From Beta vulgaris subsp. vulgaris (lineage: Eukaryota; Streptophyta; Magnoliopsida; Caryophyllales; Amaranthaceae): DNA of 64,000 nt. The position numbers and the translations under genes are program-made. This document shows, piece after piece, positions 32,233 through 44,284 of this stretch. Location of the stretch: assembly GCF_026745355.1 (NCBI RefSeq), contig NC_079204.1, forward strand, positions 47,538,285 to 47,602,284, read 5' to 3'. Below the pieces are notes generated by a model. The model made no database searches, was not told where the DNA came from, and worked only from the letters and a program-made list of their open reading frames with translations. How positions within the stretch are numbered: the first letter of the stretch is position 1; every line of letters starts with the position of its first letter.

Positions 32233-33859
32233 CACTAGTAGAAAAGGGTTAATTTGCGTCGGACCCGAGACCCCTATTTGCGTCGGACTTCGGTCCGACG
32301 GCACAGGTCTCGACGCAAATGACCTATCAATGATCTGCGTCGGATGCAGAAACGACGCAAATCTTCAACTATTTGCGTCGCACCATGTATACGGTGCGAC
32401 GCAGATGGCTCACCAAGCCAACCACATAGCTTCATAGGGTAATGTGTGTCGCACATTGCCTCGGGTGCGACACAGATGAGTAATTTGCATTGCACCTCGG
32501 GCAACGTGCGACGCAAATTGCTATTTTTTAATAAAAAAAAATTATTAGATCTGCGTCGTATGTCAACAATATCCGGCGCAAAATTTATTTTTTTTTTTAA
32601 AAAAAATAATTTTTATAAATTCAACCCACAACTAAACAGAAACTTGAAAAAAAAAATGAAATTCAAGGTGCAAAAATAAACTAATGCAGTTCAAATTAAA
32701 CGAATCAACCCACAACCAAATGGAAAATCAAATAAAACTAATAAAGAATAAAGCAAGAATTTGTAGAAATACTTCAACAGATTCGACGAAGGATTTGCAT
32801 TTCACGAAGGATCTCGAAATATAATACAACAATATTAATATATATACAAATCTATCAATAACTAATATAGTACAAAATTTTTGGAGCTTCCTTCACATCT
32901 TGACCTTCCTTCTCGTTCTTATAATTCGAACAGATCTGGAAAAACGAAAACGAAAAAACGACACAGACGAAAATCAAAAAACGAGGAGGTATTCAAACAG
33001 ATCTGGAAAGAATGACAAACAACGAAAAATTAAGACAAGCAAAAAAAAAAGTAAAAAAAAGAAAGTTACCTTTCACGAAGGATTTGCATTTCACGAAGGA
33101 TCTCGAAATTAGTACTGTTAAGAGCCAAAAATAAACGAATGCATTTCACGAAGGATTTGCAATATTCGAATTGTAGTTTACGAAAAATTTGCCATTTTTT
33201 CTGATGAAGATTTGAAGTTCACGAATGATTTGCAGTTCACGACAGAAGAATCCGCCGACAAGCACCTTGAAAAATCTGATGAATCTGACGAAGAACTTGC
33301 AGATTTTTTGGCGAAGAAAAACACCTTGAGAAACGTAGGAAGTAAAATGTGGGATGATAAAATGAAAATAAAAATGTAACGGATCTAATGAGAAGGAGAG
33401 AGAAGTTTAAGGAAGGAGAGAAGTTGAAGGAAGGAGAGAAGTTACTGAAAATGAAGTAATGAGGAAGGAAAAAGAGAAGGAGAGAGAGAGAAAAGAAGAG
33501 ATAGAGTGACGGCTGAGATGAGGAAGTAATGAAGTAGGGTTTGTAAATAAAAAGGAGTATGCGTGTCTATATTGAGCCCAATTATCCGCGTCGCACTCTA
33601 CTACCATCCGACGCACATTGCAGATAGGCCTCATTTATTTTCAAGCGATGTGCGTCGTACCCTCATGAGGGTGCGACGCATATGGTCTGTATGCGTCGCG
33701 GGTAAGAAGGATGCGACGCACATCACTCATACCTGGTGCTTGTGTGTTGTCTTTTGCGTCGTACCCCAGCGAGCATGCGACGCAAATTTTGTTTTTGCGT
33801 CGTTTCCGTTTTAGTGCGACGCACATGAGGGGACGCAAATCGTCCTTTTTCTACTAGTG
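32233..33859. mobile_element. Non-autonomous CACTA element
   Basis: Starts CACTAGTAGAAAAGGG and ends CCTTTTTCTACTAGTG, so the terminal inverted repeats are about 16 bp with the CACTA end. Flanks are TAA and TAC, a 3-bp duplication with one change. About 20 copies of GCGTCG/CGACGC-type motifs lie in both subterminal regions (32250-32565 and 33585-33840), in both directions. The middle has short repeats of TTTCACGAAGGATTTGCA but no transposase. It splits the gypsy gag-protease region. Confidence 0.88.
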
Positions 33860-33965
33860 TACATTGCAACTCATCACGAACAGTTTACCCAGAGCCTTAT
33901 TCTGGTTGCTATTCTCATTAGTAAGCTTATTGTAGCTTCTTTGATTTTTATGTGACCCTACATAC

Positions 33966-34806
33966 TTAGAACCTTGACTTCCTCGACTGGTTGAACCCAG
34001 ACTTCACCTGGTTACCACTCCTATTACCATTTTTCTCTTTCTTTTGCTTGGTTAAGCACTCATACTCCTTATGACCCTTTTTACGGCAATAGATACAAGT
34101 TACTAGGTCTCCCATACAGTCTCTACCAAGGTGGCTCTTACTGCAGTTCTTACAATGGTAAACCCTCTCAGACTGGCCCTTATTGTTGTAGCCTTGACCA
34201 TTTTTCCCTTGAAAATTTCCGTTCCCATTCCTGTTCTTCTTGAAATTCCCTTGATTTCCCCAAGCATTAAAATCCTTTCTCGTCTTACACATTACAACAT
34301 TCTTCTTATCATGCCTCGATTGAATACCATAAATATGGGCGGCTCTTCCATACACAATGTCTAGATATGAAAAGGTTTCACCACCTAACCACAACTAGAT
34401 TTCTTCAGTCAAACTTTGCTCGAACCTTTGAGCCTTTAAATCCTCAGTGGCTACTACCTCAGGTGCAAACCTCACCAGTGCTATGAACTTACTATAGTAC
34501 TTAGAGATAGTCATGCTCCCCATCCTAAGGTTGATAAATTCATGGGCTTCTGTTTTCTCATAAAAGCAGGGTAAAACTTCCCTCTTAAAGCATAATCAAA
34601 GGAATACCAATTAAATCCCTCAACATCACTTATTCTAGCCCAATTTTCTCTCCACCACAAATCAGCCTCATCTTTCAGATACAGTACTGCTTGACCTACT
34701 TTCATACCCTCGGGGTAATTTACATCTCCAAAAATCTTCTCAAACTCCCTAATCCGACTCTCTAAGAAGGTAGGATCAGCTTTCCCCTTAAAGTATGGTG
34801 GCTTAA
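33966..34806 (-). pseudogene. Gypsy gag, main part
   Basis: Minus strand, two frames. From 34819 to 34511 it encodes the retrotransposon gag domain (EFEKIFGDVNYPEGMKV, YLKDEADLWWREN). From 34394 to 33966 it encodes the nucleocapsid with zinc knuckles (CKNCSKSHLGRDC and CIYCRKKGHKEYEC). A frame change lies between them near 34400-34510. The N terminus lies at 37675-37759, across the solo LTR insertion. Confidence 0.8.
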
Positions 34807-37674
34807 TGTAATCCCCCACATTTTTAAAGGATTTTCATAAATATATTTAAGTATTTATGTAATTATATTTAAATCCAAATGAGTTGGGAAAATGATTTGA
34901 CTTTTAAAAAGGGTTGACTATTTTAAAAGTCAACTAAAAATATTTTTCTTAGCTTAATAAAGTTTGTAATATTTTAATTAAGCGTGTTTTAAATAAGAGT
35001 TTAATTATTAAAAGCGTATTTGAAAAGAAAACTTAATGGAATCGAAAGCCCAAAAGTAATAAAAAGGGAAAGGACAATTTGATGACTAAAGTCCTAATAA
35101 GTCCATCTTGTTAGTCATCAAAAGTTTTAATTATTGAATTCCTTTTCCTAAGCCCAATAGGATTAGCCTATTTAAATATCCTAAAACCCAAATATTTTGC
35201 CCTACACTTTATTTTCTCTCTCCTCCCTTGCACGTGATTTTCGAGCCTCCCCCTTCTCACTCGACATTTTCTCTCTCCTCTTCCTCTTGAGCGCGAGTTC
35301 ATATTTTCTCTCAAAAATCGTTTCTTCTTCGCTAAGTAACGTTTCTTGTTGAACAAGAAACGTCACAAACCTTTTCTTGAAGCCGAAACCTTGCTGGCCG
35401 CCGGTCCCTTGCTGCTGTCTTCAGTCCGGCGCCTCTTCCTCCTCTTATTTTGGTTGTTTTTCTTTACTTCTCCTTTAAGATTCCATTAAAGTTCTAATTT
35501 TTATTGTTATTTTATTATTATTTGCATGATTACGATTTGAGTTATTATTTTTATTATGAAATATATATATTTGCGGATCATATGTGTAAAAGAAAATTTT
35601 CAGATTTATTATTTTTAGTTTTAATCATGAAAGATGTGAATTTTATGGTTTTAAATCACTAGAAATCGTATATTTAAAGTATGAATATAAATTTTGATTG
35701 GAATATGATTTTTATATGCATTTAAAATATTTTCAGAAAGTTTAGAAAATTTTATAGATGCTGGAAATTCAGAAAGTTAATATTTTAAGGTTTTTAATGG
35801 TTTTTAATCACTAGAATAGTTGATCTATACTAGGGATTAAAAATAATGAGAGTTTAAATTATAAAAACGATTTTTAAAGAAGTTTAAAAGGGTTTGGGAC
35901 GTTTTAAAGTTGCTGTATTTTTTTTAGTTCAAGTATTTACTTGATTATTTGGTTGTTCTAGGCGGAGAATTCACTGTAGGGGACTTTTAGAGCATAAAGG
36001 TGGCCTACCGTTGCGTTTATACAAGGTACGTACATAGTCTAAGTGCTAAATGGTAGAGGTGATCATGGGCCGGGCCGGGCCGGGTTCGGGCCGGGCCGCG
36101 GCCAAAAAAATTTGCCCATTGGCCGGGCCGGGCCTAAATTCGGGCCGAATTTTTGTGTCCAAAGCCCGCTATTTCGGGCCGGGCTTAGCGGGCTTTTGCG
36201 GGCCAAAACGGGCCGGGCCAAAAAATAGACTAAAAAGTCATTTTTAGCTTGCCCAAAGCCCGCCCAAAAACAAAAAAAAAAATGACCGGGCCGGGCCCGG
36301 CCCGGCCCGCGGGCCGAAAAATTCTGCCCAAACCCGGCCCAAAAACGGGCCGGGCCGGGCCGGGCCAGCGGGCCGGGCCATGTTTGATCACCTCTACTAA
36401 ATGGTTTAGAACATGCCTTAGGGATGATTTTTACTTATTAGTATCATGTATAGGACCTTGTTGTCATGTATATGATTTACTATAATTACTTTACATGTTA
36501 CTTGCCTGTGTGTTACATGTAAATTGAGAATATGTATGAGTATGACTTGTTTGTATGGAAGTTTGATGCAAGCAATAAGTTCAGTTTGGTATTAATTCGT
36601 AAGTGGATTAATTTAAGTAAGTTGGAATCATGTGTTACATAGATTCTTGGAGAGTATTTATTTATCTTATAAGAACCGTGGATCTTATTTGGTAAGTATG
36701 GTTTATACCTATGTAAAGGTACGGATTTCTGTTGGCTGGGTTCAACAAAGGATAAAAAGAAATAAAAGGAGTCTTGATTGATAAGTTGTGAACACTTGTT
36801 AATCTAAAGATAAAAAGAATTTTGTTGTGATTATGTGATTGTGAATTGTGTGTTATTTGGTTGTTGTGGTGTCAACACAAGTATTAAAATGAATGCAACG
36901 TAAAGTGAAACGAGAATAAGTTATAGACTTTAGACTAGTGCACGTCTAGAGTTGGACATAAGGGTTGGGGTTATGGTGAGCGTGCCATAGCTTTTCTAGG
37001 AATGGGTTGATCACCATCCCTTTTTATTCAAAGGTTCCTCGATATCGCAGGTCACTCTGAAATGCGGAGTCGCGCCCCCATTTCATTTTTATTGGCAGGA
37101 CAACTCGTCTAATAACTATTCCATTTAAGTGATAAAAAGTTAATTTAAGTTTAGTTCAGTAAAAGTCATCTGCAGAGTATTACTTAGTTATGTTATTATT
37201 TATCCCTACAAGTTTATGTTGTAGTATCATGTTTAGGATTATTTATGTCTGATATGTAGTACTCAGCTTTGCTGATTACGTGCTTGTCTGTGTTTGTGAT
37301 CATGGCTTTGCCTATTGGTCCTGTGGTGATCCTTCGGGGGAGCAGAGTCAAGAAAGCATTGACATTACAGGTTCGAAGATGCATACCATTGGGGAATCTG
37401 GAATGGAGAGGCTTTTGTGACATTAGTATTATTTAAGTTGTTTTCGTAGGAACATCTTTACTTAAGTTTGAGGTTTATTTAGTTGGTGTGTTTAAGTTTG
37501 ACATTGTCATTTGGTTTCATAAGTTTAATAAAGTTGATTTTTGTTTTAATAAGTTTTCCGCTGCAAAATTCTGAGTAAGCCGAAACGTTATCACACGGGC
37601 GATAATGCCTGGGTAATTCTCTAGGATTGTTATAAAGGTATTTTCTAGAAAGAGAGAATTATCGGGGTGTTACA
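34807..37674 (+). mobile_element. Solo LTR inserted in gypsy gag
   Basis: A 2868-bp LTR from TGTAATCCCCCAC to CGGGGTGTTACA with perfect 5-bp duplications CTTAA (34802-34806 and 37675-37679). It is related to the LTR at 39226-41714 but lies in the opposite direction. It contains a TATTTAAATA-type promoter stretch near 35168, a GC-rich leader (35390-35450), a TTTTCCGCTGCAAAAT box near 37555, and a nested hAT MITE. Confidence 0.88.
36054..36396. mobile_element. GC-rich hAT MITE
   Basis: 343 bp with ends TAGAGGTGATCATGGGCC and GGCCATGTTTGATCACCTCTA, flanked by a perfect 8-bp duplication CTAAATGG (36046-36053 and 36397-36404), as hAT elements make. The body is built of GGGCCGG/CCGGCCC repeats and folds back on itself. 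The Gly/Pro/Arg-rich open frames across it come from these repeats and are not genes. Confidence 0.9.
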
Positions 37675-37759
37675 CTTAACTTTTTCTAGCTCTTTCGTGA
37701 GTCAGTTTCTCCACCAATAGACGAATAGCAGAAGCTAAATCATTATCGTTGTTAGCCAT
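37675..37759 (-). pseudogene. Gypsy gag N terminus
   Basis: The minus strand ATG at 37759 opens MANNDNDLASAIRLLVEK and reaches the solo LTR after about 28 codons. It is the start of the gag whose main part is at 33966-34806; the two are separated by the solo LTR. Confidence 0.65.
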
Positions 37760-38194
37760 TTTACTGCGGGACCTGAAATTAACGTAACTCTACTTTAGAT
37801 TTCGATATAAAACTTACATGTCATTCTCTATAAAGGCAACATTCGAATTGATCATACAAGATCATATCAACATATAATTTCTCGTGAAGTTATAATAATA
37901 CCAGAGAATGATTCATCGTCAATTATAGAATCATTCATGAAAAAGATTCACATCAAGAAAAAACATGTGAGGATTAATTAAAAATTCAACCATAATAAAT
38001 AAATAAAAACACTCCATTCACGTGTCAAAATAAATTCCTGCTCACTTAGATAACTAAATATTTGCTTTTTGTTCCTCAAAAGATGTCAGTAGCAATTTCT
38101 TTCCAAATCATAATATTGTACTTTTCCTAAACAAAATAAAGGTACTAAGAACTAAATTTAAACCATTGTTTGACTAATTATCCAACATTTATTC

Positions 38195-38515
38195 TCAAAG
38201 AATAAATACATAGGTAAATAATCTAGGGAGATACATTATCAATCCTATCCTTATCATTTCCTTGTATTTTTCTGGAGTAAAAACTTCATCTTCAAAATCT
38301 TCAACGTCCTCAGTGTTATAGTAGCAGCATTTTCTAGTCCTAGTAGATCTTTGTATCTTATTAGGCTGAGGCTCGTCCTCTTCTGACTCATAACCACTCT
38401 CAAGTCTCATAACAATATGGTAAATGTTCATCCTGGTCTGTACTCTAGCACGGTCAAACTCGTGAAGAACCTCATGATCACTATGAGGGATGCCTACTCT
38501 TAACACATTACGCAT
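38195..38515 (-). CDS. Leader-region ORF of unknown function
   Basis: 107-codon minus-strand frame between the primer site and the gag start. It has an acidic middle (ESGYESEEDEPQ, TEDVEDFEDEVF) and a hydrophobic end. I recognise no family. It may be a decayed extra ORF of the element or chance. Confidence 0.25.
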   Translation of the reverse strand: MRNVLRVGIPHSDHEVLHEFDRARVQTRMNIYHIVMRLESGYESEEDEPQPNKIQRSTRTRKCCYYNTEDVEDFEDEVFTPEKYKEMIRIGLIMYLPRLFTYVFIL

Positions 38516-39208
38516 TATGCATCTAGGCTTGTATAGATATCACTATCAAATTCTCCATCATTTTCACCATCACTCAACACAATCGGGTTGGAGTGGCTTT
38601 CTACTCGAGTATCTTCTCTATCAGACATGTCTAGAGATCCTATAATATATGAATACGACATCTATAAGAAATTGGTACTCTCACTTAGCATATGTCCCTA
38701 ATAATAACTAAGCAAGAATAAACAATAATATAAAACATAGGCATAACGTAAAACAGTTAGCATGGGAGAAAAATATAATCATACAGAACTAACTATTTAA
38801 TGCAGACATACAATATTTTTATCCTATATGTCTTCCTATACTACCCATCTCTCACAAAATAATAATTAAATCAAAATAAACTATAAGTATTAAAATAAAT
38901 AAATAACTTATACTTAAATTTCGAATATATAGAAAAAAAACAAAAAGAAACGAAATGAAAAGAAAAGAAGTTATAAATTTTCGAGCCTAAAAACAAATTT
39001 CAGACCAAATAAAATAATGAATAAAAAAAATATTCGGGCCTTAAGAAAAAACAATAAATATTTTAAATCTTGTGTCTAACAATTTTTGAAAAGTAATTTG
39101 AATCAAACGAATAAGTAGGAGCTCGATTTCTAAAATTCATTTTAAGTAACTAGCTATTTAGGCGCCTAAAAATTTAAAGTTAGCACGAAACGCCAATAAG
39201 AACCTAAA

Positions 39209-39222
39209 GCTCCAAGATACCA
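39209..39222 (-). other. Primer binding site, Met-tRNA like
   Basis: The minus strand reads TGGTATCTTGGAGC directly inside the LTR at 39226, like the initiator-Met tRNA site with a short insertion. It shows the LTR to the right is the 5' LTR of a minus-strand element. Confidence 0.6.
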
Positions 39223-39225
39223 CTT

Positions 39226-41714
39226 TGTAACACCCCGACAATTCTTTATTTTCCAAATTTTCCTTTTTATATAAAACTTAGAGAATCATCAAAGTATTAC
39301 CGCCCGTGTGATAACGTATCGGCTTATTCAAAATTTTGCAGTGGAAAACATAATAAATAAACTTTAGAAATGAAATTTAGTCAACTCTAAAAGTCAAACT
39401 AATAAAATCAAAATCAAACTCAAAGTCAAAGTCAACGACAATAGTCAAAGTCAACTACGAAAAGGGTAAGGTCAAATATAATAAATATTCAACACAAGCT
39501 CTCTAATCCCGAGCTCATGATGCACCATCTTCAAACTTGTAAATAACGATGCACTATTGATCCCTAGAGACTGCTCACCAAATGGGTTATCACAGGATCA
39601 ATAAGGCATAGCCATGATCAACATATACACACATAACGCACGTAATCAGCAAAGATGAGTACTACATAATATATAAATAAATAAACAATCCTAACATCAT
39701 ACTAATAAATAACAAGCAGGGATAATAATAATAAAATAACATTGCAAACTACTTTTACTAAACTAAACTTCACAACTAATAGATTAATTAATTTAGATGG
39801 AATAGTCAATGGAACGAGTTGTCTAAACTAAAACCATTCTTCAGTTTAGAAGACGAAATACGGGCGCAACTCTGTATGCCCCTTCCTACGATATCAATGA
39901 ACCTTTAAAATAAAAATAGGACACGGTAATCAATCCGGTCCCAACAAAAGTCGTGGGCTACCACCATGTACTCCAACTCATACTTGTCCAACACTTCAGA
40001 CGTGCACAAGTCCAAATCTATTGCTATCCACGTTTCACTTTACATGATTACTAAATTTATTCACTTGCTATGACTCACAAATAAGACAAATAATATAATC
40101 ATCGAAGAATCATAAACTTCCATTTTTATCTAGGATTAGACAAGATGATCATCAACTTAACAACCCAAGATCAATTCCAATATTAAATCCATAACCTTCT
40201 TTTATTTGTTGAACCAAGTCAATAACCAACCAACCTTTCACAGGTATAATAATCCACTTGTCAGATAAGGCCATCGGTCCTCATAAAGTAATTAAATAAT
40301 CCAAAGGAAACAACATGATTCAATCATGATCCAAACCAACATATATATTAATCCTTCGTATGAATTAATATAATAAGTTCTCAAATCCCATATGCTTGCA
40401 TCAATCTTCCATACAAACATAATATGCATATCATAACCAACATGCTTCACAGAATGGCGTAAAACATGCAAATCCAACTTAATAGAAATTACATAATAAC
40501 TAATGATAGTTTCCTATACATAACACTACATAAATTTCATTCTTAGGACATGATATTAATCCATTTAACACATAGGTATGTACAATACCCGGCCTGTAGA
40601 CAAATTGAGAGGCCAACCTTAAAAGTTGCATAAAGAGAATTCTCCGCCTAAAACAACCAATATAAATCCACAACCAATCCTTTATAAATTTACATCAGCA
40701 ATAATAAAATATTTTACACCCTTTTTAAAAGTGTTTAAAAACCTTTCTCATGTTTAAAACTTAGTTATTACAACCTCCTAGTATAGTAATACTATACTAT
40801 TTGTAAAAACCCTTAAAAATCATGTTTAAATCATGGAAACTCCAATACCAACACTCTTTTTAAATTTCCAGTAACATATTATATACTAAAACTCTTTTAA
40901 AACATAATTAAACATATTTAAAACCATAAGAATACTCAATTTCATAAATTATAATGTACTACTATGATTTTCCAACTCATAAAACCCTAAAATTCCATGA
41001 TTTGATAATTAAAATCTCAATTCAAACATAATAAATAAATCTGAATTTTTATTTCTCTATTACATAAATCATATAATCTTAGATTCACAATTAAATCACC
41101 AAATTATAACTTTTAAACATAAACACATTAAAACCATCCTTAAAAATATAAACTTTGCATTAAAAAAACTTGAGGAGGAAGAAAATAATCAAAGCAAGAA
41201 GAGGAGGGAGGACGCGTGACACGAGACAAGCAACGCTGGCTGCCGCCCTCATTCCGGTGGGTTGCTAATGGTGGTCGGCTTTCGGTGATCCGACGAATGG
41301 CGAAGAGGAGAGGAGGGCAAAGAGAAAGAGAGGGAGGAAGGAGGAGAGAGAAAATAATTGTGTGGGAATCTGGAGTTTTTTGGGGGGTTTATATAGGTTC
41401 TCCTTTTAGGCTTAGGAAAAGGTGATTGGACTAAAGGTATTATTTAATGATTGATGAATTGAGTGGTTAAGTTCCTCATACCTATTTTAAAATCCTTTTC
41501 ACAACCCAAATATTGTTTTAAGCTTTATAATATATTTCAAAGTATGACTACACAAAATGTTTGACTTCCTTAAATCATTAAAATAATTCCTTTGACTTTC
41601 AAATAATCAACCTTAGAAGAAATAAATCGTTTAAATACCAAAATATACTTAATTATATAAAAATACACATTAAAATATATTTATATAATTCATAAATTTA
41701 TGGGGGATTATACA
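39226..41714 (-). repeat. 5' LTR of the minus-strand gypsy element
   Basis: On the plus strand it runs from TGTAACACCCCG (39226) to GGGGGATTATACA (41714), 2489 bp. A TATA box on the minus strand at 41387-41395 (TATATAAAC) and a GC-rich leader near 41200-41300 fit an LTR promoter. It is of the same family as the solo LTR at 34807-37674. Confidence 0.8.
41387..41395 (-). promoter_or_regulatory. LTR TATA box
   Basis: The minus strand reads CTATATAAACCCC, upstream of the purine/pyrimidine-rich leader of the LTR. Confidence 0.45.
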
Positions 41715-42243
41715 AAACCTCCATTTTTTTCATCTCTTCTCCGTTGCAATCAAAAATAGTAGCGAAAAGGTAGGGGGGAGAGAGAGATAACAACTTAACC
41801 AAGGAAGAGAAAGCTTTCAAAGAAGAAGAAGACTGAGAAAGTAACGTCAAGAGGAAGAAGACAAAGTAGAATATTTCTAATCAAAATCTCGTTTGGCCTT
41901 CTATATCTTGCTAGTACTTCTTCCGATTTTAGAGGCTGAGATTGTGAATTTATTGCGTAATTGAGGAAAAATTTGCGAAAGTCGATGCCCTAGAATTGTT
42001 GAAATGTTAACTTTTTGTGAATTTGATATTATTGTTAATAGATTGGAGGGAATTATGAGGGTTCTCCACAACGTCGCAGTGAAATCCCAGCAAAGGATGC
42101 GTGTCAAGTACGCTCGTGGCTCTTCCCCTATCATGAAATCAATGGTTGAGATGATCAAGGACTTTAATCATCTTGATCAGTTGGTTCTGAATTTTTAGTA
42201 CTGATCATCTTGGTAATGGTAATGTTGGAGAAAGGGAGTGTCA
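41715..42243. other. Spacer with a small ORF
   Basis: Between the gypsy LTR and the Harbinger-like remnant. A 64-codon plus-strand frame (42004-42198, VLHNVAVKSQQRMRVKYARG inside) has amino acid use that looks real but matches no family I know. It may be a captured exon fragment. Purine-rich sequence occupies 41775-41870. Confidence 0.3.
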
Positions 42244-42584
42244 GAGTGAAGCCATTGGTTGATCTTATTTATGGATAATGAGGAGAGAGAGAATAAAAAG
42301 CATTAAATAAATAGGAGGGAAGAGAAGTTTGATCGTGTCATTGGGACGATCTCAAACCCCAACAGTAAAAGTGAGTTCATCGCCACATGGCGCAAGGTGA
42401 GAGGATGCTGAAAATGAAGTGGGCCCCACTTCTGCTGCATCTGCATGCCAGACATCCAACCATCCTTATTTCTCCAATCTAATGACCTATATTGCGCAGA
42501 ATTGTTAATGTTGCAAGTTTTTGCAACAGGCATATTGCCAGTTTAATATTTAAAAAAAACACCAACAGCTATATTTTTATTGTT

Positions 42585-42593
42585 TATAAATAG
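42585..42593 (+). promoter_or_regulatory. TATA box of the Harbinger-like ORF1
   Basis: TATAAATAG about 135 bp upstream of the ATG at 42721, followed by a pyrimidine-rich leader. Confidence 0.5.
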
Positions 42594-42720
42594 AGGCCAA
42601 TGTTAAGCTATTTCTACACATCTTATTTTTGAGCTCATTTTGTTATTGAAAGTCATATTTGTTTCCTTTCAACATTTATCCACTCCACAAAAATAAATTC
42701 TCTCCTAATAAAGATTAGTT

Positions 42721-43110
42721 ATGGATCACAAAACTGGTAGAAAAAAAAAACCCCTCCAAAATCCAAAACACCTCAACAACCTCACATTAATCTTAAATTT
42801 CAATCGTTTAGTTCCCAAATTGATCTCAATTTTCAAATTGATCCAAATTTTTATGTGGGATACAACTCACAAAATATGATTTATCCTACTCAACTTAACC
42901 AACAATTTCCCCAACAGAACATGAGTTTCTCAAATACATCTTTTTACTCCCAATTTGCTCAACATTCACAAGAAAATATGTACAATTCGAATGAGAATTA
43001 TTGTTATTCTCAAGATGAAACATCATTTCCTATGTCTCAATATTTCCAGCATTCACAGGGTGAAGGGTCATTTACAAACTTCAGTATATCGATCTCGAGC
43101 TGTATCGGTT
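42721..43110 (+). pseudogene. Harbinger ORF1-like N terminus
   Basis: The ATG at 42721 starts MDHKTGRKKK; a one-base shift in an A run then leads into a frame open to 43112 with IDLNFQIDPNFYVGYNSQN, QQFPQQNMSFSN and SQFAQHSQENMYNS. Asn/Gln/Ser/Phe-rich leaders of this kind precede the Myb/SANT domain in plant PIF/Harbinger ORF1 proteins. The SANT domain itself is missing. Assignment is by composition and context only. Confidence 0.4.
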
Positions 43111-43548
43111 GAGCGTGATGAATATGTTTTCTGATTATATATTTGAATCGATAGTATTAAGTTAATTATCGTATCTAATTGTGTACAATATTAACAAAAT
43201 TATTTTTTACTAATAGTTTTTAATCACAAATATAAAAATTATTTACATTCAATAATCATTAATTGATTCTTAAATAATTTATAATAATAAATAAATGGGA
43301 TGGAAAGGAGATTGAGGAGAGAGAATATATGGTATGAATGGTAAAAAGTATGAAAGAGAATGTGAAGATTTAAAATTATAGATCATCCATTGGGGGTGAA
43401 GAGATCATAAAAACTAAATAGTAGATCATGAATGAGGTAGAAGAGAGATGAAATATTAAAATATTTGATTATCCAAGATTTTGGATCATCCATTAGTTAT
43501 GCTCTTAGTGTTCATCAATTTTGGTGGAAAAAACCAATATAAAAAAAA

Positions 43549-44104
43549 GGAAAATTTGTCAGAAAACCACCTTTTATAATCACTTTTTTGTGAGAAACCA
43601 CCTTTTAAAAAAATTTGGTTAACTAGCCACCTTTTTTGTTCTTTTTTTTGTTGGAAGCCACCACTTGTCGGAATCCGGCGTTGACCTTGATTTTCCGGCG
43701 TTGACCATCAAATTTTCGCCATTTTCCCCCTTTATCTTTCTCCCCCCTCCCCCCTCGCATCCCCGGCAACCCCCCCTCCCCCCTCGCATCCCCGGCAACT
43801 CCCCTCCTCCCTCGCAACCCGCCGGCAAACACCCCCCACGACCATTCCCACCCTCCCAGCCCTAAGCCCATGACCTCCCTCGCATCCCCCGACATCTTAG
43901 GTGGAAGAAATGGCAAAAATCTGGAAAAAAATGGCGAAAATCTGATGGTCAACGCCGGAAAATCAAGGTCAACGCATGATTCTGGCAAGTGGTGGCTTCC
44001 AACAAAAAAAAAGAACCAAAAAGGTGGCTAATTAACCAATTTTTTTTAAAAGGTGGTTTCTCACAAAAAAGTGATTATGAAAGGTGGTTTCTGACAAATT
44101 TTCC
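43549..44104. mobile_element. MULE MITE with long inverted repeats
   Basis: 556 bp: GGAAAATTTGTCAGAAAACC on the left and its near complement GGTTTCTGACAAATTTTCC on the right, with inverted repeats of about 180 bp. Flanking 9-bp sequences are TAAAAAAAA and TAAAGAAAA, a Mutator-type duplication with one change. The loop (43740-43890) is C-rich with CCCCCTCGCATCCCCGGCAA repeats. No transposase. Open frames inside are repeats, not genes. Confidence 0.8.
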
Positions 44105-44284
44105 TAAAGAAAATGTGGAAGAGAGTTATATGGAGTAGCAGCAATAGAGTAGAAATTGGGGAAGGTGGTGGAACGATGATGACGATGATGAATTTGGTGG
44201 CATACACATAAGAATAATAATAATGATACACAAAAAAATGACAATAAATCTAACATATAAAGAGTATAGAAATAATAATGAAAA

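Larger units (their letters stand above)
31051..41714 (-). mobile_element. Chromovirus-like Ty3/gypsy element, broken and truncated
   Basis: Minus-strand element: 5' LTR 39226-41714, Met-like primer site 39209-39222, gag (37759 to 33966), protease (to 31750) and part of RT (31640-31100). It is cut on the left by the CACTA-like element at 31050, so RNase H, integrase and 3' LTR are gone. Two later insertions interrupt it: a CACTA element in the gag-protease part (32233-33859) and a solo LTR in gag (34807-37674). Confidence 0.8.
42244..43504 (+). mobile_element. PIF/Harbinger-like deletion derivative
   Basis: Degenerate inverted ends: GAGTGAAGCCATTGGTTGATC on the left against GAGCATAACTAATGGATGATC on the right (minus strand), with TCA and TTA beside them where a TWA duplication is expected. 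Inside are a TATA box and the beginning of an Asn/Gln/Phe-rich ORF like the N terminus of Harbinger ORF1 proteins. No DDE transposase remains. Confidence 0.45.

Noticed and set aside
36043..36485. Gly/Pro/Arg-rich open frames
   Set aside because: They come from GGGCCGG repeats of the hAT MITE and read across its border.
43619..43988. Gly-rich open frames on the minus strand
   Set aside because: They cover the C-rich loop and arms of the MULE MITE and are repeats, not genes.
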